Source of the DNA: Bacteroidales bacterium
GTDB taxonomy: Bacteria; Bacteroidota; Bacteroidia; Bacteroidales; PUMT01
Direction of reading: 5' to 3'
NCBI GenBank assembly: GCA_007132365.1
Contig: SLOS01000246.1
Coordinates: 1-8,225 of the forward strand
DNA: 8,225 nt
This document shows, one piece after another, positions 1 through 5,719 of the stretch. The translations under genes were made by a program, and so were the position numbers. The notes beneath the pieces were generated by a model that ran no database searches, had not been told where the DNA came from, and saw only the letters and a list, made by a program, of their open reading frames with translations. Each line of letters begins with the position of its first letter. Position 1 is the stretch's first letter.

Positions 1-1155
1 ATCCACAGCAATGATTTTGACGTGGTCCTGCTCTATGCTGCCAGCGGATCAGGCCAGTTGTTCCGGGCCTGTACCCCGGTAAATAAGGATACTGTTGTAT
101 TCGTCCGGCATATGTCCGGTCCGCTTTACCAGTGGTACCAGGTTCTCAGTACGGTGTTTTTAAAAACCGGCGGGCAGGGATACCCCATTACAGATTCCCC
201 TTCACCTTCAATTCACGTGGAAGATGTTGTAGTTGATGACTATGATGAATTGCAATGGAGATTGCGGGCTCTTTACGGGGTTAAGAATTTTCTGGGGCAA
301 CGGATTGTTGCCCTTGGCGGGGCACAGGGAAAACGTGCCCCAATGGCACCACAGGTAGCACGAGAGATATTCAAAATGGATATTATTGAGATAGGATATG
401 AATCAATTGAAAACCGGATCGCCAGCGCCCTGCGCGATAAAGAACTGGTAAGCAAAGCTGAAAAGCTCACAGAAAGATATCTCAACCTGCCCCAAACGAC
501 TCTTGTAACGGATCGGAAATTCGTCATCAACGCCTTTGTGCTCTATTTTCTCTTCAGGAATCTGATGCATGAAAATAATTCATTTGCATTCACCATTAAG
601 GATTGCATGCAGACTATAATCCCGATATCAAAGACAACCGCCTGCCTTTCCCTTAGTTTATTAATGGATGAGGGATATCTGGCATTTTGCGAATCAGATT
701 TTGTAATAATACCTCCTGCTATATTGCTGGGTCATATTACCGGAAAGCCCTGCTTTTTCCTTAATTCCACATTCCCTCATAAAGGTTTGGTGCATGTAGC
801 CCATTGTGCCGCACCCCGGCGGATGGATGGTGTCAACTATGACCCAGCACAAATCCTGGCTCATTTTGAATCTGACTATGGTGCTGCACCAAAAGTTTCA
901 CTGCCTGTAAATAAAGAGGTCACCTTTTTTAATCCCGAATACAGCACTAACCGCTGGCTTGGTTTTAAAGGGAACATTAAAAGCAATCCACATTTTGATA
1001 GTTGCACTTCTCAACAGATTGTTGAAATCCAGGGAAACTGGAAGAAGTTAAAAAGTGAGGCAAGGGATTCCCATTGGGTTATGGCATTTGGAGATTACCT
1101 CAAAGAGGGAGAATATGCTGCCCGCCGGATCGGTGTAAAATGGGAAGATATTTAA
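1..1155 (+). CDS. L-fucose/L-arabinose isomerase-like sugar isomerase (5' end missing)
   Basis: The reading frame is open from base 1 to the TAA at 1153-1155, giving 384 residues without their N-terminus. The C-terminal half has the layout of the fucose/arabinose isomerase fold. A CESDF motif at fragment residues 230-234 corresponds to the family's acidic metal-site segment (Cys-Glu-x-Asp). It is followed by a GKPCFFLN strand and the HCAAPRRMDG segment at 268-277, and a GDY motif near the C-terminus is typical of these proteins. Members are cytoplasmic, Mn-dependent aldose-ketose isomerases or uncharacterised relatives, and the true sugar substrate cannot be read from sequence. The following gene starts 259 nt downstream behind its own putative promoter, so this gene probably ends a separate transcription unit, perhaps a sugar-use cluster to the left. 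Confidence is good for the fold and low for the substrate. Confidence 0.75.
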   Translation: MHSNDFDVVLLYAASGSGQLFRACTPVNKDTVVFVRHMSGPLYQWYQVLSTVFLKTGGQGYPITDSPSPSIHVEDVVVDDYDELQWRLRALYGVKNFLGQRIVALGGAQGKRAPMAPQVAREIFKMDIIEIGYESIENRIASALRDKELVSKAEKLTERYLNLPQTTLVTDRKFVINAFVLYFLFRNLMHENNSFAFTIKDCMQTIIPISKTTACLSLSLLMDEGYLAFCESDFVIIPPAILLGHITGKPCFFLNSTFPHKGLVHVAHCAAPRRMDGVNYDPAQILAHFESDYGAAPKVSLPVNKEVTFFNPEYSTNRWLGFKGNIKSNPHFDSCTSQQIVEIQGNWKKLKSEARDSHWVMAFGDYLKEGEYAARRIGVKWEDI

Positions 1156-1168
1156 TAATTATCCTGAT

Positions 1169-1199
1169 TTTTATCTGCAGTGCCCCGGGTGTATTTTTG
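1169..1199 (+). promoter_or_regulatory. Putative Bacteroidota-type promoter for lysC-lysA
   Basis: TATTTTTG at 1192-1199 matches the Bacteroidota -7 consensus TAnnTTTG exactly. A T-run (1168-1172) sits where the -33 TTTG element would lie, about 19 nt upstream, matching three of four positions. Transcription would start near 1205 and leave a leader of about 210 nt before lysC. The -33 match is weak, so this is a candidate only. Confidence 0.4.
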
Positions 1200-1227
1200 T
1201 AATTCCCGGTGTGGATCAAAGCCTGTT

Positions 1228-1243
1228 TGTTAAAATTTTAACA
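1228..1243. repeat. 16-bp perfect palindrome in the lysC leader
   Basis: TGTTAAAATTTTAACA reads identically on both strands. It lies roughly 25-40 nt downstream of the putative lysC transcription start, a position where a dimeric repressor could act. Its A/T-only core makes it a poor RNA hairpin, so a DNA operator is the more likely role if it has one. No regulator is identified. Confidence 0.45.
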
Positions 1244-1328
1244 TTTAGTTGTAAAATAGTTTAATTGTCTGTTAGTTTTTTACGATTCCCGCCTGCTTTG
1301 TTTTCTTTGCATAGAAAATAGCTGTGCA

Positions 1329-1385
1329 TGAACCGGCCATCATAATTTTTCGGGAAAACGAAAATTAACCTGGCAGCCCGGTTCA
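1329..1385 (+). ncRNA. Structured 5' leader hairpin of lysC
   Basis: A long stem-loop ends 29 nt before the lysC start. The outer stem is 8 perfect pairs, TGAACCGG (1329-1336) with CCGGTTCA (1378-1385). A 4-nt bulge (1374-1377) follows, then three pairs CCA (1337-1339) with TGG (1371-1373), and a 3x3 internal loop. The inner arm is nine pairs with one bulged T (1343-1352 with 1359-1367), capped by the hexaloop GGAAAA. An alternative pairing of CCTG (1369-1372) with CAGG (1384-1387) would compete with the outer stem. No U-tract follows, so this is not an intrinsic terminator. It does not resemble the lysine riboswitch. A cis-regulatory role is inferred from position only. Confidence 0.5.
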
Positions 1386-1414
1386 GGCCAATCTGAAAAT
1401 TATAGAAACGTTTT

Positions 1415-2767
1415 ATGATAGTCATGAAATTCGGGGGTACTTCCCTCGGTAATGCGGAAAGAATAAGGCAGGTTGCCGGATTGATTGAAAGAAACAGCGA
1501 TTCTTTCGTGGTATGCTCTGCAATGAGCGGTATAACCAACACGCTGGTTGAGATCGCCGGTTTATGGAAGAGCGGCAAATGTGAGAAGGCTGATGACCTG
1601 CTTGACGAAATTGCCAGCCACTTCGAGCAGACCTGCTATGATCTCTTCCGTGATACCGAAGCACTGACAAACTCAACCCGGGTGGTCATTGAAATATTTG
1701 ACCTGATCAGAAACCGGATAAGTGGTGATTATAACCTCCATAAGGAGAACTGGCTCCTGGCACAAGGTGAGATAGTAACTTCGAAGTTAATAGCCCTTTA
1801 CCTGAACTCTGCAGATATACCGGTCACATGGCTTAATGCGCTGGATTTTATCAGTACAGGTATTGATGGTGAGCCCTCGGTAAGTGATATCCGGGACAGG
1901 CTCAATGCGATACTTGGTGAGAATCGTCATGGCCGCTTCCTTACCCAGGGATATATCTGCCTTGATCATGAAGGCAATATCAGTAACCTGAAAAGGGGTG
2001 GCAGCGACTATACTGCAACCCTTGCCGGTGCAGCCTTGCAGGCGGTATCAGTTGAGATATGGACAGATATAGACGGGGTCAGGAACAATGATCCCAGAAT
2101 TGTCGAAAATACTTTCCCGGTAAGGGAACTCTCCTTTGACGAAGCTGCCGAGCTGGCCTATTTCGGTGCAAAAATCCTGCACCCTTCCTGCGTGTGGCCG
2201 GCAAGCAGCAACAATATACCTATTCATTTGAGAAACACAATGGAACCGGATGCTCCGGGTACCATCATCCGTTCCGATATTAAGAGGAAAGGTATTACCG
2301 CCGTGGCTGCAAAGGATGGGATAACCGTTATAAGGATAAGATCCGACAGGATGCTTAATGCCTATGGCTTTTTAAACCGGATATTTGCCATCTTTGAGAA
2401 GTACAGAACCCCCATTGATGTGATAACCACCTCTGAGGTATCGGTCTCTGTAACAATTGACAATCCCTGCCACATAAAAGAAATTGAGTCTGAGCTCGGG
2501 AGCCTCGGGTCAGTAAAGACAGAAACCGGTCAGGCTATAGTATGCGTTGTGGGGGATATTCTCGAGCAGCATCAGGACCGTGCAGTAAGGACCCTGGATT
2601 CACTCAGGCATTTTAACGTAAAAATGATATCTTTCGGAGGCAGCAGGAATAATATCAGCGTTGTTGTACCCCGGGAGGAGATGAAAGATGTGCTGCGTTC
2701 ACTGAACAGCTACCTTTTCGGTAACCAGTCCCCAAAACCCGACTCATGGTTGATTTCACAGGCATAA
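1415..2767 (+). CDS. lysC: Aspartate kinase, monofunctional, lysine-sensitive type
   Basis: Phosphorylates L-aspartate to 4-aspartyl phosphate, the committed step of the lysine/threonine/methionine pathway, in the cytoplasm. At 450 residues it matches E. coli LysC (about 449) and has no dehydrogenase domain. Kinase motifs are KFGGTS (5-10), Gly-Glu (118-119), RGGSDYT (194-200), WTDIDGV (216-222) and the ELAYFGAKILHP segment (246-257). Two ACT domains follow at about 302-360 and 375-440. The first carries ML...GFL (313-320) and DVITTSE (335-341), which align with the lysine-contacting residues of E. coli LysC, so lysine feedback inhibition is likely. The ATG at 1415 is chosen because it places KFGGTS at the usual distance; Met4 is an alternative. 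The 3' end overlaps lysA by 22 nt. A structured leader lies just upstream. Confidence 0.95.
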   Translation: MIVMKFGGTSLGNAERIRQVAGLIERNSDSFVVCSAMSGITNTLVEIAGLWKSGKCEKADDLLDEIASHFEQTCYDLFRDTEALTNSTRVVIEIFDLIRNRISGDYNLHKENWLLAQGEIVTSKLIALYLNSADIPVTWLNALDFISTGIDGEPSVSDIRDRLNAILGENRHGRFLTQGYICLDHEGNISNLKRGGSDYTATLAGAALQAVSVEIWTDIDGVRNNDPRIVENTFPVRELSFDEAAELAYFGAKILHPSCVWPASSNNIPIHLRNTMEPDAPGTIIRSDIKRKGITAVAAKDGITVIRIRSDRMLNAYGFLNRIFAIFEKYRTPIDVITTSEVSVSVTIDNPCHIKEIESELGSLGSVKTETGQAIVCVVGDILEQHQDRAVRTLDSLRHFNVKMISFGGSRNNISVVVPREEMKDVLRSLNSYLFGNQSPKPDSWLISQA

Positions 2768-3948
2768 GGACCCCTTTTTACTGTTATGACCTTGACCTGC
2801 TCAGGGATACAGTAGATCTCGCTTCCGCGGAAGCGGACAGGTATGGCTATATTATTCACTATGCCATCAAGGCAAATAATGATCCGGTTATTGCGGGGAT
2901 TATAAGGGACAGGGGAATGGGTGCTGATTGTGTAAGTGGAAATGAGGTGCGGAGATCGATCGAAGTTGGTTTCCCCGTAAGGGGAATAGTATTTGCCGGT
3001 GTGGGAAAAACCGATGAGGAGATAAATTTTGCCCTGGATAAAGATATTTTCTGCCTTAATTGCGAATCTGTCGAAGAACTGCAGGTTATAAATGAGATAG
3101 CCGGGCGCCGGGGAGAAATTGCACGGGTTGCGCTGAGGATAAATCCTGCTGTTCCAGCCGGTACTCACCGGCATATCACAACCGGCATGGATGAGAATAA
3201 ATTCGGGATCAGCCTGCCTCATCTGCAGACTGCCCTGGATCTCTGCAGTAACTCTGAAAACCTGGAGTTTCTGGGACTGCATTTTCATATCGGTTCGCAG
3301 ATCGCATCTCTGGGGCCTTATAGAGAACTATGCGAAAGGGTTAACCTTATCTGGAAGGAATACAATATTGAGGAATACGGAGGATATGTTTTAAACCTTG
3401 GAGGTGGTTACGGAATAGATTACAATGATCCGGAAGGCAATCCAATTCCTGATTTTGCATCTTTTTTTGCACTTTTTTCGGATAATCTCAGGCTGCCCGG
3501 CGGCACTGAAGTCCATTTTGAGCTTGGCCGGAGCCTGGTGGGACAGTGTGGCAGATTAGTCAGCAGGGTTTTGTATACCAAAAAGGGTGTTGGAAAAAAT
3601 TTTGTGATAACCGATGCGGGAATGACTGAATTGATGAGGCCCTCACTATACCAGGCTGTTCACAGGATCATCAATATAAGTTCTTCAGGTGAACCCGAAA
3701 CCTACGATGTAGTTGGCCCGGTATGTGAATCCACAGACGTCTTTGCAAGGGACACTGTTCTGCCCCTTACAAAACGGGGTGATCTGATCCAGATACTTTC
3801 CTGCGGAGCCTATGCTGAATCCATGACACTCAGATTTAATCTGCGGGATACCGCGGGATCGGTATATATTTCGAACGGAGAAATAATATCCGTAACCAGG
3901 ACAGAGGCCATTGACACTTCAGAATCTGTTTCTGCCACTATCGGATAA
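2746..3948 (+). CDS. lysA: Diaminopimelate decarboxylase
   Basis: PLP enzyme of alanine-racemase fold type that decarboxylates meso-diaminopimelate to L-lysine, the last step of lysine synthesis. The 400-residue length is normal. The PLP lysine is Lys42 in YAIKAN. HFHIGSQ (179-185) and GGGYGI (219-224) line the cofactor site. Glu259 lies in ELGR, where many bacteria have EPGR; ELGR is, from memory, usual in Bacteroidota. The active-site Cys327 is in CESTDVFA, contributed across the dimer. The usual GAYG reads GAYAESM (354-360). The ATG at 2746 lies inside lysC in the +2 frame relative to it, giving a 22-nt overlap that suggests translational coupling and one operon. No Shine-Dalgarno motif is visible. 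Other members of the fold decarboxylate ornithine, arginine or carboxynorspermidine, but pairing with lysC and the motif set favour LysA. Confidence 0.93.
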   Translation: MVDFTGIRTPFYCYDLDLLRDTVDLASAEADRYGYIIHYAIKANNDPVIAGIIRDRGMGADCVSGNEVRRSIEVGFPVRGIVFAGVGKTDEEINFALDKDIFCLNCESVEELQVINEIAGRRGEIARVALRINPAVPAGTHRHITTGMDENKFGISLPHLQTALDLCSNSENLEFLGLHFHIGSQIASLGPYRELCERVNLIWKEYNIEEYGGYVLNLGGGYGIDYNDPEGNPIPDFASFFALFSDNLRLPGGTEVHFELGRSLVGQCGRLVSRVLYTKKGVGKNFVITDAGMTELMRPSLYQAVHRIINISSSGEPETYDVVGPVCESTDVFARDTVLPLTKRGDLIQILSCGAYAESMTLRFNLRDTAGSVYISNGEIISVTRTEAIDTSESVSATIG

Positions 3949-3968
3949 TAGCAGAAAACTGAAGCTTG

Positions 3969-4001
3969 TTGCGGGTAAAGTCCCTGTTTATTATATATTT
4001 G
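3969..4001 (+). promoter_or_regulatory. Putative Bacteroidota-type promoter for the PHP lipoprotein gene
   Basis: TATATTTG at 3994-4001 is an exact match to TAnnTTTG. TTG at 3969-3971 could serve as the -33 element, with a 22-nt spacer, slightly long. Transcription would start near 4007, about 30 nt before the ATG at 4038. This supports the 4038 start over the upstream TTG at 3966, and suggests the gene can be transcribed independently of lysC-lysA. Confidence 0.45.
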
Positions 4002-4037
4002 TCCAGATATTATTTTGCATTTAAAAAACCGATAAAT

Positions 4038-5234
4038 ATGCAGCTAACATCATTATTCCTGACCGTTAACTGCCGGTACGGTAAATTGACAAAAACAATC
4101 AATGGTTTGAATCGCCGGCTGCCCCTGCTGTTTATTATTTTACTCATTGTTTTTTCAGGTTGTTCAGAGAGAGTTGAATGGGTTAGCCCCTATAAGGATA
4201 TTGACTGGGATAAAGTGATCCGGGCCAGAGCTCAGTTACATACCCATACCACCCGAAGTGATGGATTTTTAAGTCCGCATGCTGTTGTTGACCGTTATCA
4301 TGATCTTGGTTATGACATACTGGCCATAACAGATCACTGGCTTGTTACATATCCATGGCAGGATTTTTCTGATTTTGAAGTTTCTGCCCGCACATACAGG
4401 AGGCAGGATGAAGGAGAGCTCAACGGCCTCCGTCATGAGGATGTATTCGTATATCAGGACCGTGACCCCGGAGTTCTTGGAATGCTTGCCGTGCCGGGCT
4501 CCGAACCATCACATACAGGAGAACGGAACCATCATATGGTATCACTTTTTTCTAACGTTTCGGGCAGTGGAATGACTTTTGAAGAAACTCTTACAGCAAA
4601 TGAGAGGGCCGGGGGACTATTATCCTTTGCTCATCCTGCCAGGAGTACAGAGAGGAACAACAATACCACCCGGGATTATATTTATTATTTTGATAATTAT
4701 GCCGGTATATACGGGATAGATATATTCACGAGGGCAACTTTCAGGGAACCGGTAAGATGGCCTGTCGGCAAAAAACTGGTAAATGAGATCCTTATGCATT
4801 ACGGACCGGCAGGATCAGAAGGATGGAGACCGGTCTGGATGACTTCAACAGATGATCTTCACAGGGTTGATGATATTGACCAGGCTTACCAGGTGCAGCT
4901 TGTCAGTGATCTCACTCATGAAGATGTATATAACAGTCTAAAGGATGGAGCGTTTTTCTGGGTGGCCAAATCTCCCGAAAGACGATCCCCGGTAATTGAG
5001 TCGATTGACTTCGGGAGGACAAAGATAAGGATTACCGGAACCGGTTATGACCATGTCAATTGGTATTTTGACAACCGGATTATTCATACCGGCGATTCAT
5101 TTGATTATTTCAGGGATGGTTCGGATGAGATATTTTATGTCTATTTTATTGCCTATACTTCCGATTTTTCAATTGAAGATGGAACCGGATCTCTTATTGG
5201 AAGCCAGCCCTTTTGGGTATTGAATAACAGGTAG
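4038..5234 (+). CDS. PHP-domain phosphoesterase-like lipoprotein
   Basis: Predicted exported lipoprotein of 398 residues. A basic region (GLNRR) is followed by a hydrophobic stretch at about 28-39 and a lipobox ending VFSGC, with lipidated Cys42. The mature part is a PHP domain, a metal-dependent phosphoesterase fold. Visible metal ligands are HTH with Asp75 (68-75), ITDH (Asp99-His100), Glu156 in PGSEPSH, Asn-His-His (164-166), His199 in FAHP and a final DDLH (272-275). All expected metal motifs are present, so it should be catalytic. A beta-rich C-terminal domain occupies about 319-395. The substrate is unknown. Start choice: ATG 4038 lies 37 nt downstream of a -7 box; TTG 4086 would give a shorter, more standard signal peptide. 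It begins 89 nt after lysA, but no functional link to lysine synthesis is evident. Confidence 0.82.
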   Translation: MQLTSLFLTVNCRYGKLTKTINGLNRRLPLLFIILLIVFSGCSERVEWVSPYKDIDWDKVIRARAQLHTHTTRSDGFLSPHAVVDRYHDLGYDILAITDHWLVTYPWQDFSDFEVSARTYRRQDEGELNGLRHEDVFVYQDRDPGVLGMLAVPGSEPSHTGERNHHMVSLFSNVSGSGMTFEETLTANERAGGLLSFAHPARSTERNNNTTRDYIYYFDNYAGIYGIDIFTRATFREPVRWPVGKKLVNEILMHYGPAGSEGWRPVWMTSTDDLHRVDDIDQAYQVQLVSDLTHEDVYNSLKDGAFFWVAKSPERRSPVIESIDFGRTKIRITGTGYDHVNWYFDNRIIHTGDSFDYFRDGSDEIFYVYFIAYTSDFSIEDGTGSLIGSQPFWVLNNR

Positions 5235-5285
5235 CACGAGACTGTTAATTTGAAAATATGTTAAATATTTAGATATTTCTATGTG

Positions 5286-5320
5286 TTGGTTTTTTTATTT
5301 TAGAATAAATGTTATATTTG
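5286..5320 (+). promoter_or_regulatory. Promoter ahead of the SAM riboswitch
   Basis: TATATTTG at 5313-5320 matches the Bacteroidota -7 element exactly. TTGG at 5286-5289 is the nearest -33-like sequence, with a spacer of about 24 nt, a little long. Transcription would begin near 5326, about 25 nt before the aptamer, leaving a leader of nearly 400 nt ahead of the kinase gene. Confidence 0.5.
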
Positions 5321-5349
5321 TATCCGAAAAATTCATTCCCTCAATAACG

Positions 5350-5461
5350 GGTTTGATTTATACAGAAGAGCTGAGAGAACAGGCTCAATGAAGCTCTAGC
5401 AACCCTCTCACCGGAGAAAAGGTGCTAATACCTGCCCATAGGGGATTATAAACTCATAACC
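5350..5461 (+). promoter_or_regulatory. SAM-I (S-box) riboswitch aptamer
   Basis: All landmarks of the SAM-I aptamer are present in order. P1 pairs 5350-5362 with 5447-5461, thirteen pairs with two bulged bases. P2 pairs AGAGCT (5367-5372) with AGCTCT (5392-5397). The invariant GCAACC is at 5399-5404. P3 is short, TCTC (5406-5409) with GAGA (5414-5417). The joining strand AAGGTGCTAA follows (5419-5428). The pseudoknot forms from CAGG (5380-5383) and CCTG (5431-5434). P4 is tiny, CCC (5435-5437) with GGG (5441-5443). It binds S-adenosylmethionine and should reduce expression of the downstream aspartate kinase and metY when SAM is plentiful. P3 and P4 are shorter than in Firmicutes S-boxes. The expression platform is not obvious. 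Confidence 0.93.
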
Positions 5462-5468
5462 AAATAAT

Positions 5469-5609
5469 ATGAACTGTTTTAAGATCAATTATAAGATTTA
5501 CTTTCCGGGAAGGCCTTCCGCCTCGTTGCCTGCTTTCCTGTTTATTCCTTTCTACCCTTTACTGATACCCAAACATATGTTGATGCGGAGCATGCCTGGC
5601 ATGCAATGA
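5469..5609 (+). CDS. Possible small leader ORF, 46 codons, Met-rich C-terminus
   Basis: An ATG eight bases after the end of riboswitch P1 opens a 46-codon frame ending in TGA at 5607-5609. The peptide has a hydrophobic Pro/Phe/Leu middle (about 20-34) and four Met in its last ten residues (37, 39, 42, 45). A second tiny frame of ten codons starts in a 4-nt ATGA overlap with the stop (5606-5638). Its position would let the aptamer control its translation, and Met codons would suit an attenuator. Against this, part of the Met content comes from an inverted repeat built on GCATGC, no Shine-Dalgarno is visible, and the peptide matches no family I know. It may be a chance frame. Confidence 0.22.
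   Translation: MNCFKINYKIYFPGRPSASLPAFLFIPFYPLLIPKHMLMRSMPGMQ
5590..5604. repeat. 7-bp inverted repeat with 1-nt centre
   Basis: GCATGCC and GGCATGC flank a single T (5597), forming a 15-bp near-perfect dyad. As RNA it could form a five-pair stem, GCATG with CATGC, around the loop CCTGG. It lies midway between the SAM aptamer and the kinase start and could be an operator or part of the leader fold. No role is established. Confidence 0.4.
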
Positions 5610-5655
5610 TAAATGATTTTCGCCCTTTTTATTTATAGTTTCGTTTTTAACGTTA

Positions 5656-5670
5656 ACCCCGAACCGGGGT
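5656..5670 (+). other. Small GC-rich hairpin ahead of the second aspartate kinase
   Basis: ACCCCG (5656-5661) pairs perfectly with CGGGGT (5665-5670) around the loop AAC, 49 nt before the start codon. No T-run follows, so it is not a standard intrinsic terminator. It might take part in the riboswitch response or stabilise the 5' end of a processed message. The function is unknown. Confidence 0.4.
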
Positions 5671-5719
5671 ACAAGGTGCGATTATTTAAAATAGTTTATA
5701 AATTCTAAAATGTAATATC

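Noticed and set aside
1185..1209. CCGGG...CCCGG stem as terminator of the sugar isomerase gene
   Set aside because: It has only five pairs around a 15-nt loop, no T-run follows it, and it overlaps the best candidate lysC promoter.
1205..1414. Lysine riboswitch or T-box in the lysC leader
   Set aside because: The conserved L-box core and the T-box sequence are absent, and the hairpin at 1329-1385 is a simple stacked stem rather than a multi-helix junction.
3966..4037. N-terminal extension of the PHP lipoprotein from a TTG at 3966
   Set aside because: The TTG lies upstream of the likely transcription start near 4007, and the extra 24 residues would place the signal peptide far from the N-terminus.
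5263..5278. AAATAT-TTAG-ATATTT hairpin with downstream T-run as terminator of the PHP gene
   Set aside because: The stem is A/T only and too weak, and the T-run starts about ten bases later. Such hairpins are common by chance in this A/T-rich spacer.
5508..5519. GGAAGGCCTTCC palindrome as riboswitch terminator
   Set aside because: As RNA it can form only about four pairs around a tetraloop and is followed by C/T-mixed sequence rather than a U-tract.
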